Origin: a virus
Reading direction: 5' to 3' (one strand)
IMG/VR virus record: IMGVR_UViG_3300013132_003142
Span: 1-47,313 of that record
Length of the DNA stretch: 47,313 nucleotides
Part shown: one piece after another, positions 7,200 to 15,921 of the stretch
Position numbering within the stretch: position 1 is the first letter of the stretch
Layout: each line of letters starts with the position of its first letter
Notes under the pieces: model-generated
Told to the model about the DNA's origin: nothing
Databases searched by the model: none
What the model saw: the letters and a program-made list of their open reading frames with translations, nothing else
Position numbers and translations under genes: made by a program

Positions 7200-10100
7200 A
7201 TGAACATTCATGAGCTGGCTACTTACAATCTTGATGATGCTGTAAAGTTTCATCAGCGACTCAATCCTGTACTTTGGGCAAGAGACGAACATCTCTTGCC
7301 TGAAGTGCGCAACAAGTTGTTAAAAATAGCAGCAGACTTCCAAGAATTCCTGGGAGTAGAGGATCTCAAAGTAAAAGACATCACTGTGTCTGGATCCAAT
7401 GCTGCTTATTCTTACACCAAACAATCCGACATAGATCTACACCTGGTGGTCGAAATGCCCAACGATCCGGTGTATCAAGAGTTGTTTGCTGCCAAAAAAT
7501 ATCAATACAACACCGAACATGACATCACCATAGGTGGTGCTGACGTTGAACTGTATGTGCAACCAGATGATCAGCCACATCACAGTCAAGGCATTTATTC
7601 AATCAAGAACTCAGACTGGGTAAAAGTACCACAACGCAAACGCAGTCAAATAGATGACACCTGTGTGTTGGCCAAGGTAGATGATCTGGCCACCAGAATC
7701 AAATCTGCCATTGCCAGCCAGGATAGATCAGTCATGGATTCGTTGTGGAAAAAAATCAAAATCATGCGCCAGAGCGGTTTGGAAAATCATGGCGAGTTTG
7801 GCTGTGAGAATGTTGCATTCAAACTGCTGCGAAACAATGGCAGCATTGGCGCATTGAAGTCAGCTATAACAGCAGCACAAGATCGTGAACTGAGTTTGCC
7901 GCCTAAAAAACGTGTGCGCTATGGATTTTCAGAAGACGTGACTTCCACCCCTGACGGAGTCAGTGCCAGCACCAACATGTTTTTGAACGAAACACCTGTG
8001 AGCAATGTTGTGCAGTCTTTTGTGCAAGATGTAGTGCAACGCCTGGGCATTGAAAACATGCCTGAAGTAGTTTTGCACGATGATCCTGACTGGAGCAAAC
8101 AAAACAACAGCTTTGGTCAATACAATCCTGACACACGAACTTTGCATGTGAGTTTGGTTGATCGCCATCTACTGGACATATTGCGAACAGTGGCACATGA
8201 GCTCACTCATTGCCGTCAAAACGAGCTGGATACATTGCCAGATCATGCTGGAGAAACTGGCAGTCGTTGGGAAAATCAAGCCAATGCTCAAGCAGGCATA
8301 CTCATGCGTGACTTTGCAGATGCCAATCCTGAGTATTTCAACGAGTCATACACTCAAGCAAAAAGTTTGCAGTCATCCATGAAGACCTTTCGTGCCAAAG
8401 TACGCATCAAAGATCGATACGGTAGTCCGGCTATTGAAGCACAGGTAGTGGCCAGAAACCATGACATGGCCAGACAAATGTTGAGAGCTCAGTACGGTCC
8501 TGACAGTGTGATCAGCACAGTGACCGAGCTTAAAGAAAATGCATCGGGCTATATTCCCAAGAACCGACGAGAAGCAGCCATGCCTCGGTATGCCATGGCT
8601 CTTTCAGTGGATATTAAACCTGGCGAAGTTGGCAGACAAGCCAACAAACTTGCTCTGAAAACTGGACGCAATGGTGAGCCTGGTTTGCTGCAACCCGATG
8701 CACAGAATCTCTTGCGTGAGTTCAGCGAATTTGTGACAGAACAAGATCAGTTGTTTGAAATCACCATGAGTCCTTCAAGCCTGAAGAAGTTGAGTGCGCA
8801 GACTGGTGCCTTGGCCGGCATGGAATTTGAAATGATTGTGCCCGGTACCGGGGATGATGACGGCGATCTAGAACCTGACTACGACTTTGATGAACGTTGT
8901 CGCAGCATTCAGGATGCCCGTGATTTTTTCTATGACGGTGACTACAACGGTCGTCGAGATATTCAACGCATGAGTGATCGCATGCAGAATGACTACGCAG
9001 AATGGTTGTATGAAAGACTTGACACCGACTTTACCAACAACAGTGAAAATCTCATTAGTGAGTGGATCTCAAACAATGTGGACGAATCAAAGTGGAATCC
9101 TGACGATCTTGAAGGCGAGGCTCGTCAGGAAGCCCTGGCGGAATTTGTCGCCAATGTTGATGCTCGTCCCAGCAGTGATTATTATCAACAGGCCCTGGAC
9201 GAGTATCGTGAAGAAAATCAGGGCAGTTATGACGAAAGCGACTGGTTGGATGCCGAAGATCTAGACCTCATGAGTGGCGTTGAAAACGCCTACAATATAA
9301 CCTGGCCACATTGGCGCAGCACAGGTGGCGGTGAAGTCAGCACTGAGGAAGTGGCCGACAGTTTCAGCAACGCAGTGGGCCGTCCTTGCCGAGCCAGCAG
9401 CAGTTATCACTCAAGCCGAGTACCACGACCCAGCAAAACCAATGTGAGTTATATTGTGGAACCTGACAGCAGCCTGGAACCAGATGATGCCAATGACTCT
9501 GGCCTGGAGTTTGTGAGCCCACCCCTGCCCATTGAAGAACTGCTCAGTGATTTGAACAAAGTTAAAAAGTGGGCTGACAAGACAGGTTGCTACACCAATG
9601 ATTCAACTGGCCTGCACATCAATGTGTCAGTACCTGGTTGGTCTGGCGGCTCAGAAGGCCTGGACTATGTGAAACTGGCAGTGTTGTTAGGTGACGAATA
9701 TGTGCTGGATGCATTTGGTCGCGCAGGCAACACCTATGCCAAGTCGGCCATGGGCAAGATTCGTTCAATAATCAAACAAAATCCTGCCAAGGCAGAAGAA
9801 ATGCTGGAACGCATGAAGTCTGGCATGGATCAACTGGCCAGCCGGGCCATACACTCAGGTGCCACAGAAAAATACACGTCAATCAACAACAAAAATGGCT
9901 ACATTGAATTCCGCAGCCCAGGTGGCGACTGGTTGGATGCCAACTTTGATCAAATTGAAAACACCTTGCGACGTTTCACAGTGGCTCTAAGTGCTGCTGT
10001 TGATCCCCAGGCCTACAGACAAGAGTACCTAAAGAAACTGTATAAACTTCTGGATGTCAAGAGTGAAAAAGATTCCTTGAGTTATTTTGCACGATATGCC

Positions 10101-12161
10101 GCAGGCGAATTGCCCCGAGCCGCGCTGAAGAGTTTTGTGCGTCAGGCCCGACTGGAACGTGATATACAACGTGGCAAAACAGGCGAGGAAGAATTCAAAT
10201 GGGAAGTTGGCAGACCAGGTTATGGTGCTAGTATCATTGTCCGAGCCAAAACCAAAGAACAAGCCATTGACCGAGCCGTGCAACCAGATGGATACCCCGA
10301 CTGGGCCAGTGCCAGAAGTCAACTCACAGCCCGGCCCATAGGACCAGTCGACACCGCCCCAGTCAGAGCCACTGCAGGTGAACCCCAGGCCGTTGGACAA
10401 CAAGGCAACTGGGGCATTTGGATGACTGGTGAGAATCGTTTCAGCCGAGCACCAGGCCAACCGGACCCTTCTGTATATCGTAGATTTGCCAGTCGTGAGG
10501 CGGCTGAACAATACATTGAACAACAACGTCAAACGTACCCCGGTATGCGTACCGACATTGAAGTGCGTGAGATTGAACCCAGTGCCGCAGCACAGGCCAT
10601 GGGACAACAAGGTGCAGCCATGCTGGGCGATCGACCCAGCAACCCCGATGGCAACTATGTGATCACGCCCGAAGGAGATCGCACCAGCGTTTACTATCGA
10701 TTCCAAGCAGTGGACATTGATGATGCCAACACAGTGTTGCGAGCCTGGCGACAGCAGTATCCCAATCAAGTGTGGTTGGCTCAACGCGACGACAGCAGAA
10801 CGTTGGGACAACCGCCTGTGCCAGGATCTACCCTGGACCTACAACGTCAACGACTTGCGGCCACACCTGCATATGGTTTTAGAGATTTATTTTCAACCAC
10901 CCCAGATCAACAGCAAGGCGGCAGACCTCATGATCCCACAGGACGCTATGCCATTGTGGCACGCAGCGACACAGCAGTGCATGGACGCACAGGCGGTCCA
11001 GCCCCCTACTACTATTTCAGATTCAACATGCAGAATCTTGAAGACCAAGGCCACGGACGATATGTTCTACAGGCCTGGGCTGCCAGAAATTCAGTGAACA
11101 CTGATGATTACATGGTGGTTGATACCACTCAATATGCAGATGATGCTGCTCAAGGTGGCACAGTGGATGTGGCCACAGACCGACCAGCACAGCGTACAGG
11201 CGGTGAGTTTACTGGTGAGTGGCGGGTCCTAGTCAACGGCCAAGAAGTGTATAGATTCAGTGGTGCAGGCAACAGTCAAGCCGATGCTAACAGAGTTGCC
11301 GCTGATTGGTTGCGTCGCAATGGAATGGGGGTGAGTGGCGAAGGCTTTGAAGTGTATCCGGTGATGGCAGAAAGTCTGCAAGAGGCCAAAGGCAACCGTA
11401 GAAAGTTTGCTGATGGCTATTTGGTGTTTAGTGATCATTTGTATGACAGACTACGCGATCACAGCATCAGTCAAGACGCCGTTGAGCAATTGTTAAGAAA
11501 ACTGGAAGTGCGCAGATCTATTGATTTAATTCGAATGCCATACATTGACTTTGTAGTCAAAACTCCAGATTTAGCATTGGCCATTGCTAAAACACGTGAC
11601 CAAAATGACAACACAGCGTTTGTTGTCAGCACAGTGCGTCAAAATTTGCGCTCAGGACCTGACCAAGATGTAGTTTATTTAGAAGATATGCCACAGCCCA
11701 GTCACGGTCCAGGACAGATCAAAGATCTAAATGAACCCTTGGGGCCAGAGTCACCACCCCAAATGCCCGCGGGCACCATCAAAGTAGATGTGTCAGACAT
11801 GTATGACTGGTATAAATTGGGACAAAAGATATCAGACCTGGACAGCATCCGGCCTGGAGAATTGGGTTCAGGACCACCATCAACTGTGTTTGCATTTGGC
11901 TCAGAAGACCTAAAGAACATGTACAGTCATGCGCTCACACGACTGGGATTGAAGACACATGATTTGGATGAGCCTGGCGAAGAGGACATTGACGAAAACT
12001 TTGCAGACGGCCGGAATCCACAAGACAAGGGAGATAGTGCTAGGCATGGTATACCAAAGAAGGCCTCATTAGCAAAGTTAGACAAAATAGGACATGGGTC
12101 AGGCCGTAAAGCACAATTAGCCAGATGGCAGGCGAATATGAGACGTGGTCGTGCTAAATAA
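7200..12161 (+). CDS. Giant multidomain protein: nucleotidyltransferase, HELTH zincin, amidoligase-like
   Basis: This 1653-residue protein is the longest in the window. Domains seen: (1) a nucleotidyltransferase-like part with SGSN (64-67), DIDLH (77-81) and a third acidic site in GGADVELY; (2) a zinc-metallopeptidase site HELTH (333-337); (3) an amidoligase-like region starting GMEFE (540-544), with GLHINV (804-809) and IEFRSPGG (902-909), typical of carboxylate-amine ligases; (4) several short alpha/beta modules between about nt 10390 and 11370; (5) a compact part near residue 1400 (VFSDHLYDRL); (6) a basic C-terminal tag with DSARHG (1612-1617) and RWQANMRRG. Enzyme activities are predicted from motifs only. 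A late motif, no signal peptide and no membrane segment suggest a packaged or virion-associated multi-enzyme that could modify peptidoglycan or host targets. A homing endonuclease follows. Confidence 0.75.
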   Translation: MNIHELATYNLDDAVKFHQRLNPVLWARDEHLLPEVRNKLLKIAADFQEFLGVEDLKVKDITVSGSNAAYSYTKQSDIDLHLVVEMPNDPVYQELFAAKKYQYNTEHDITIGGADVELYVQPDDQPHHSQGIYSIKNSDWVKVPQRKRSQIDDTCVLAKVDDLATRIKSAIASQDRSVMDSLWKKIKIMRQSGLENHGEFGCENVAFKLLRNNGSIGALKSAITAAQDRELSLPPKKRVRYGFSEDVTSTPDGVSASTNMFLNETPVSNVVQSFVQDVVQRLGIENMPEVVLHDDPDWSKQNNSFGQYNPDTRTLHVSLVDRHLLDILRTVAHELTHCRQNELDTLPDHAGETGSRWENQANAQAGILMRDFADANPEYFNESYTQAKSLQSSMKTFRAKVRIKDRYGSPAIEAQVVARNHDMARQMLRAQYGPDSVISTVTELKENASGYIPKNRREAAMPRYAMALSVDIKPGEVGRQANKLALKTGRNGEPGLLQPDAQNLLREFSEFVTEQDQLFEITMSPSSLKKLSAQTGALAGMEFEMIVPGTGDDDGDLEPDYDFDERCRSIQDARDFFYDGDYNGRRDIQRMSDRMQNDYAEWLYERLDTDFTNNSENLISEWISNNVDESKWNPDDLEGEARQEALAEFVANVDARPSSDYYQQALDEYREENQGSYDESDWLDAEDLDLMSGVENAYNITWPHWRSTGGGEVSTEEVADSFSNAVGRPCRASSSYHSSRVPRPSKTNVSYIVEPDSSLEPDDANDSGLEFVSPPLPIEELLSDLNKVKKWADKTGCYTNDSTGLHINVSVPGWSGGSEGLDYVKLAVLLGDEYVLDAFGRAGNTYAKSAMGKIRSIIKQNPAKAEEMLERMKSGMDQLASRAIHSGATEKYTSINNKNGYIEFRSPGGDWLDANFDQIENTLRRFTVALSAAVDPQAYRQEYLKKLYKLLDVKSEKDSLSYFARYAAGELPRAALKSFVRQARLERDIQRGKTGEEEFKWEVGRPGYGASIIVRAKTKEQAIDRAVQPDGYPDWASARSQLTARPIGPVDTAPVRATAGEPQAVGQQGNWGIWMTGENRFSRAPGQPDPSVYRRFASREAAEQYIEQQRQTYPGMRTDIEVREIEPSAAAQAMGQQGAAMLGDRPSNPDGNYVITPEGDRTSVYYRFQAVDIDDANTVLRAWRQQYPNQVWLAQRDDSRTLGQPPVPGSTLDLQRQRLAATPAYGFRDLFSTTPDQQQGGRPHDPTGRYAIVARSDTAVHGRTGGPAPYYYFRFNMQNLEDQGHGRYVLQAWAARNSVNTDDYMVVDTTQYADDAAQGGTVDVATDRPAQRTGGEFTGEWRVLVNGQEVYRFSGAGNSQADANRVAADWLRRNGMGVSGEGFEVYPVMAESLQEAKGNRRKFADGYLVFSDHLYDRLRDHSISQDAVEQLLRKLEVRRSIDLIRMPYIDFVVKTPDLALAIAKTRDQNDNTAFVVSTVRQNLRSGPDQDVVYLEDMPQPSHGPGQIKDLNEPLGPESPPQMPAGTIKVDVSDMYDWYKLGQKISDLDSIRPGELGSGPPSTVFAFGSEDLKNMYSHALTRLGLKTHDLDEPGEEDIDENFADGRNPQDKGDSARHGIPKKASLAKLDKIGHGSGRKAQLARWQANMRRGRAK
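12154..12160 (+). promoter_or_regulatory. Late-promoter motif CTAAATA before the homing endonuclease
   Basis: CTAAATA ends 8 nt before the ATG at 12169 and overlaps the stop of the giant gene; no Shine-Dalgarno site is seen. Confidence 0.45.
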
Positions 12162-12168
12162 TGTTATC

Positions 12169-12765
12169 ATGGCACACGTTTATATCATCACAAACAAAAT
12201 AAACAATAAACAATACGTCGGAGTGACCAATAACTCACTTCAAGAAAGATGGAAAAGTCATCTGTATGACAATAAGATCATTAGCAAGGCTATCAAAAAA
12301 TATGGCAAAGAAAACTTTTCCATAGAAGCAATACATGAATGTGATACAATGGATGAAGCGTACATTCTTGAACCAAAATTTATTATTGAACATAATACCA
12401 AATACCCAAATGGATACAATGTATCGTCGGGAGGCAAAGGATCGCAAGTTGGTAAACGCAAGCCCACTCCAGATCATGTCAAGCAAAAAATAAGTGAATC
12501 AATCAAGAAAAATCATTACTGGAACAACTTGTCTGAAGAACAAAAAGAAAAATGCAGAGAAAGTTGGCGGGCAAACAATCAGTCTCGTATAGGGCAAAAA
12601 AGAAGTTCATATAACAATGGATTATTCAAAAAAACTGTTTGGATCAACAACGGCGAACAGAGAAAACGAGTTCCAGAATCTGATATAAATGACTGGATAT
12701 CAAATGGGTGGATACGCGGGCACATGAACGGTGTAGTCAACATGAAATTTGGACATAAGAAATGA
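12169..12765 (+). CDS. GIY-YIG homing endonuclease
   Basis: The N-terminus (MAHVYIITN...YVGVT, then ERWKSHL) is a GIY-YIG nuclease domain, which cuts DNA using an arginine and a glutamate on this fold. Residues about 100-130 (HVKQKISESIKK) match a NUMOD3-type DNA-binding helix. The C-terminus has KTVWINNGE...SNGWIRG, a motif I associate with homing-endonuclease tails. Length is 198 residues. The ATG at 12169 is chosen because the nuclease domain begins there. The gene looks richer in A/T than its neighbours, as expected for a free-standing mobile gene. It sits between two virion-type genes and its stop overlaps the next ATG (ATGA). No intron is evident, so it may home into a neighbouring gene's allele. 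Confidence 0.88.
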   Translation: MAHVYIITNKINNKQYVGVTNNSLQERWKSHLYDNKIISKAIKKYGKENFSIEAIHECDTMDEAYILEPKFIIEHNTKYPNGYNVSSGGKGSQVGKRKPTPDHVKQKISESIKKNHYWNNLSEEQKEKCRESWRANNQSRIGQKRSSYNNGLFKKTVWINNGEQRKRVPESDINDWISNGWIRGHMNGVVNMKFGHKK

Positions 12766-13190
12766 GAAATCTCATCAACCTAATCGAAGCCAAACAACGT
12801 GGTTGTCCCTTGGCCACACATGACATAGATGAAAACTTAAAGAATCGTCAACGAGCCATTGACGACTATCACTATGGTCCTGCCAATCCTGACCGTGCTG
12901 AAGACTACTGGGCCAAGAGTGCCCGGGGATTCAAAGTCAGTGTGGCCACTGCTCGAACCATGCAGTGTGGCAACTGTGCGGCCTTTGACGTCAGCGACAG
13001 CATGCGAGAATGTATCGCTCAGGGCATACGCGGTGATGAAACTGCGGTGGATGCCAATGCCAGTATCAACGGGGCTGACCTGGGCTACTGCAACTTCTTG
13101 CACTTCAAGTGTGCTGGCACACGTAGTTGCCGTGCTTGGATCACTGGTGGTCCCATCACTGAAAAAGACAAACACAAGAGTGCAGATTGA
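12762..13190 (+). CDS. Cysteine-rich virion-type protein with capsid-targeting-like N-terminus
   Basis: This is a 142-residue protein. It begins MRNLINLIEA, which resembles the T4 internal head protein leader and offers an (I/L)xE|A cleavage site. The C-terminal half is Cys-rich (CGNCAAF, MRECIAQG, LGYCNFLHFKC, RSCRAW), suggesting a metal or iron-sulfur site or disulfides. The middle part (DENLKNRQRAIDDYHYGPANPD) matches a pattern I remember from T4-like marine phage proteins, without a known function. The start overlaps the homing endonuclease stop. The likely role is a small head-associated protein; this is inferred from the leader and position. Confidence 0.6.
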   Translation: MRNLINLIEAKQRGCPLATHDIDENLKNRQRAIDDYHYGPANPDRAEDYWAKSARGFKVSVATARTMQCGNCAAFDVSDSMRECIAQGIRGDETAVDANASINGADLGYCNFLHFKCAGTRSCRAWITGGPITEKDKHKSAD

Positions 13191-13199
13191 GACCTTGCA

Positions 13200-13778
13200 G
13201 TGAGACACCACGAAATCACTCAAGAAGCATCGCCCAACACCTGGGCAGGCAGTTTTACTCCTGACCTGGTGGCCAGCAAGACCTGGTTGACCACACAGTT
13301 GAAAAAACAACTGGCCGGTGCGTCAGCTGGCGACGTCTATGTGCTGGGCAGTTGGTGGGGCAACACAGGAGTGTTTATCCAGCAGGCCGGCATTGAGTTT
13401 GATCGACTGATCATGGTAGAACGGCGCAGATACTTGTTGGCCAGCACCAAGATGCTGTTGAACGACCTGTGGCAACAAGGACGCTTGGTATTGTGGCATC
13501 AGGATGCTGCCAACATCCAGTATCCCACCAATCGAACCATCACAGTGATCAACACCAGCAGCAATGAAATGCCCAGAACTTGGATCACTCGAGTGCCCCG
13601 GGGCACACTCACAGTGATACAGTCAAGGGACAATGTCAAGGATGTCAAGGTCATCACTGACACAGCAGCACAGTTTTATGCCAAGTTTCCCTTGAAAACC
13701 ACAGTGTACTGGGGCGAACGCCGACTGCGAGATCCAGAAACACGCTACCGACGCTGGATGAAGATTGGCTATAAATAA
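13200..13778 (+). CDS. Class I methyltransferase-like protein (degenerate Rossmann fold)
   Basis: The gene encodes 192 residues from a GTG start. The N-terminus MRHHEITQEA resembles the capsid-targeting-like leaders of neighbouring genes. From residue 45, DVYVLGSWWGNTGVF looks like motif I of a SAM-binding fold, and LIMVERRRYLLASTKMLL like motif II with its acidic residue (E). ITVINTSSNEM could be motif IV, lacking a classic (D/N)PPY. The C-terminus is basic. I therefore call it methyltransferase-like with uncertain activity. No strong Shine-Dalgarno site is visible. Its stop lies beside a TATAAATA element that serves the next gene. Confidence 0.5.
   Translation: MRHHEITQEASPNTWAGSFTPDLVASKTWLTTQLKKQLAGASAGDVYVLGSWWGNTGVFIQQAGIEFDRLIMVERRRYLLASTKMLLNDLWQQGRLVLWHQDAANIQYPTNRTITVINTSSNEMPRTWITRVPRGTLTVIQSRDNVKDVKVITDTAAQFYAKFPLKTTVYWGERRLRDPETRYRRWMKIGYK
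13770..13777 (+). promoter_or_regulatory. Perfect T4-type late-promoter core TATAAATA
   Basis: TATAAATA is an exact match to the T4 late core and ends 7 nt before the ATG at 13785, with no Shine-Dalgarno site. It overlaps the end of the previous gene, including its TAA. Confidence 0.6.
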
Positions 13779-13784
13779 ACAACT

Positions 13785-14138
13785 ATGACGTACAAAGAAA
13801 TTCTTGAAGCCTGCTGGACTGGTTATCGCCAAGCAGGCATGAAAAACAAAGGCGGGCGCCAGGTGCCCAATTGCGTGCCTGTGCGCGAAACCGAAATAGA
13901 AGAAAATCTTCGTGACTGGTTCAAACAAAAGTGGGTGCGTTTTGGTCCTGATGGAAAAATCCGTGGCGACTGTGCTAGAGGAAGTGAAAAGGAAGGCAAG
14001 CCCAAGTGTTTGCCCCAGGCCCGGGCGCACGCACTGGGTCGAAAAGGTCGTGCCAGTGCAGCGGCTAGAAAACGGCGTGAAGATCCCAACCCCAACCGTA
14101 CAGGAAAGGCCATCAACGTGGCAACTAAAAAGAAATGA
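13785..14138 (+). CDS. Small basic virion-type protein
   Basis: The protein has 117 residues. MTYKEILEA at the N-terminus resembles a capsid-targeting leader with an ILE|A site. The body has three cysteines (NCVP, GDCARG, KCLPQ) and a WVRFGPDGKIRGDC pattern, then a strongly basic tail (LGRKGRAS, RKRREDPN, AINVATKKK). I have seen near-identical C-terminal patterns in marine T4-like phages, function unknown. High Lys/Arg content suits a DNA-contacting head interior protein. It is preceded by a perfect TATAAATA and its last 4 nt overlap the next ATG. Confidence 0.65.
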   Translation: MTYKEILEACWTGYRQAGMKNKGGRQVPNCVPVRETEIEENLRDWFKQKWVRFGPDGKIRGDCARGSEKEGKPKCLPQARAHALGRKGRASAAARKRREDPNPNRTGKAINVATKKK

Positions 14139-15286
14139 TCATAAGCGAACTATTTGAAGAGCCACAACAGTGCCCCGAATGCGGTGGCATCAGTTTCTCA
14201 GACTTGATCCTGGCTGAAAAGAAAGACGCCTGCTACCACAAGGTCAAGGCATCAGCCAAGGTATGGCCGTCGGCCTATGCATCCGGACGCTTGGTACAGT
14301 GTCGCAAAAAAGGTGCCGCCAACTATGGCAACAAATCAGAAGGTGTATCAGAAGCACCACTACCTGGACAACGTCGAGGCCCATTAGATTTGCAACCACT
14401 GGAAGGTGGTGGTGTTGGTGGCGGTGGTGGTTTCGGTGGCCCAACTCGAAGTGGTCCTTCACAATTTTTTGGTCCCAAACCCGGGTCACGTGAAGCATCT
14501 GTTGCTCAGCCCAATCCCAACACTATGACGGTGAAACAAAGTCCAAACCCTGACTATCGCTCCCCATCTCAACAATCTCAAACCACAGGTGATAAACCAA
14601 AAATCAAAGTCAATCCTGGTGAAACCGTACCTCAGGCCATAGAACGCACAAAAACCCAACAAGAATTTGGCAAGTTCCTACAAGGGCAAAGTGGTCAAAC
14701 ATTTGGCGCCGGCGCTGGCCGTGGCTCAATAAATCCAGCGCCAACAAACACCATGAACAACACACCGGTCAGTGTTAGAAATAAGCCATCTGCTATGAAT
14801 TCCATGGCCAGAGACTTGACCAAGACCCCCACGTCAACTAGACAAAACACTCAGACTGAGCCAGTCAAACAATCTGAACCAGTCAAACAACCTGATCCGT
14901 TTGACTTGCCACTTGACGTTGGTGCAGCACGTCCAGGTTTTGACGGTAGAATGGGCTCAACACCAATGCCAAACAGAGCAGACAAACAGTCATCCATGCT
15001 TGGCAAAGCAGGCAAAACACTGGGATATGGAGCAGCCGCTTATGGTGCTGCTGACTTAGGTTCACGTGCCCTGGACTACTATGATCAAAATTATTCTGAG
15101 GTTCCTTATGTTCCTCAGATCAAGGAAGCCAAAAAACAACCACCCGAAGTGGAATATGATGACGAATATGATGCCATGGTGGCCAGAGTTAAAAAGTTGG
15201 CCGGACTGGGTCCGCTTAAAACTGTGTACGATCCCAAACGACGTCAGTATCGCAACCAGCCCACAGTCCAACAGCCTAAAAAATGA
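14135..15286 (+). CDS. Large, partly disordered virion-type protein
   Basis: The protein has 383 residues. It starts MIISELFEE and contains a half zinc-ribbon CPECGG (residues 14-19). A conserved-looking segment follows with DACYHKVKASAKVWPSAYAS and CRKKGAANYG, which I recall from marine phage proteins. A Gly-rich linker (residues about 90-110) and a long Pro/Gln/Thr-rich stretch follow, with a short tandem repeat EPVKQ-S-EPVKQ near nt 14859-14890. The C-terminal 50 residues (MVARVKKLAGLGPLKTVYDPKRRQYRN) end in basic patches. This is a modular, largely disordered internal or tail-associated protein by appearance. It starts by overlapping the previous stop and the next gene overlaps its own stop. 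Confidence 0.6.
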   Translation: MIISELFEEPQQCPECGGISFSDLILAEKKDACYHKVKASAKVWPSAYASGRLVQCRKKGAANYGNKSEGVSEAPLPGQRRGPLDLQPLEGGGVGGGGGFGGPTRSGPSQFFGPKPGSREASVAQPNPNTMTVKQSPNPDYRSPSQQSQTTGDKPKIKVNPGETVPQAIERTKTQQEFGKFLQGQSGQTFGAGAGRGSINPAPTNTMNNTPVSVRNKPSAMNSMARDLTKTPTSTRQNTQTEPVKQSEPVKQPDPFDLPLDVGAARPGFDGRMGSTPMPNRADKQSSMLGKAGKTLGYGAAAYGAADLGSRALDYYDQNYSEVPYVPQIKEAKKQPPEVEYDDEYDAMVARVKKLAGLGPLKTVYDPKRRQYRNQPTVQQPKK

Positions 15287-15888
15287 GAGCACAGGAGTTT
15301 GTCATAGAGCGCAAAAAAAGCCGCCGAAAAAAATCCAGCCGGCACGGTGGATATTTCTTTCCAGGATATGCCTACTATAGCAGTGGTGGCGATTCCAGTG
15401 AAGGCGGTGGAGACGGCGGCGGCGAATCACGTTCAGGCACACCGGAAGGCAAACGTATTGCAAGAAAGCCTGGGCAACCAGCAGCATCAAAAAAACATTC
15501 AGATCTTTACACAGATGAGAATCCTCGTGGCACCATCACCGGTTTGAAATTTGCCACGGTGGAAGATGCTCGAGCCAGTGTAAGTAAAATACGAAACAGT
15601 GGCCGCAGTCATGCACACAAGATACAGGCAGCTGTGGCCATGGAACAACGAGCCCGTGCAGCCGGCAAAAGTGATGCAGCAGCAGTGTATAGGCGATTCA
15701 TTGACGCCAACAAAAAAACTGAAGAACAGCAATTAGACGAACTCAGCTTCCTAGGATCCCAATGCACCAAAGACTGCTCAGGTCACAGAGCCGGATACGA
15801 GTGGTCAAAACGCAAAGGACTACGTCAGGCCAACTCATGGTCACCCAGTTTCAACAAAGGCGCTGGCCTGGCAGTGGCAGGAAAATAA
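15283..15888 (+). CDS. Modular virion-type protein with head-targeting-like leader
   Basis: The protein has 201 residues. MRAQEFVIE closely resembles T4 internal-protein leaders. An Arg/Lys-rich stretch and a Gly/Ser/Glu-rich low-complexity part (residues 35-65) are followed by DLYTDENPRGTITGLKF and a helical VSKIRNSGRSHAHKIQAAVAM segment. Next comes a C-terminal Cys-containing module, QCTKDCSGHRAGYEWS, ending in KGAGLAVAGK. I recall both modules as recurrent in marine phages without known function. It lies in the same overlapping gene string as 13785 and 14135 and probably shares their late transcript. Confidence 0.6.
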   Translation: MRAQEFVIERKKSRRKKSSRHGGYFFPGYAYYSSGGDSSEGGGDGGGESRSGTPEGKRIARKPGQPAASKKHSDLYTDENPRGTITGLKFATVEDARASVSKIRNSGRSHAHKIQAAVAMEQRARAAGKSDAAAVYRRFIDANKKTEEQQLDELSFLGSQCTKDCSGHRAGYEWSKRKGLRQANSWSPSFNKGAGLAVAGK

Positions 15889-15921
15889 CACCCCAACTGT
15901 GAATCACAAATACATAAGTGC

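Noticed and set aside
10029-10811. A 260-residue minus-strand frame within the 1653-residue gene
   Set aside because: It lies wholly inside a long plus-strand gene with clear domain motifs, and the minus frame has no recognisable domain.
14400-14450. GGT-rich stretch as a functional repeat
   Set aside because: It encodes a glycine linker in a disordered part of the protein; no regular DNA repeat unit is seen.
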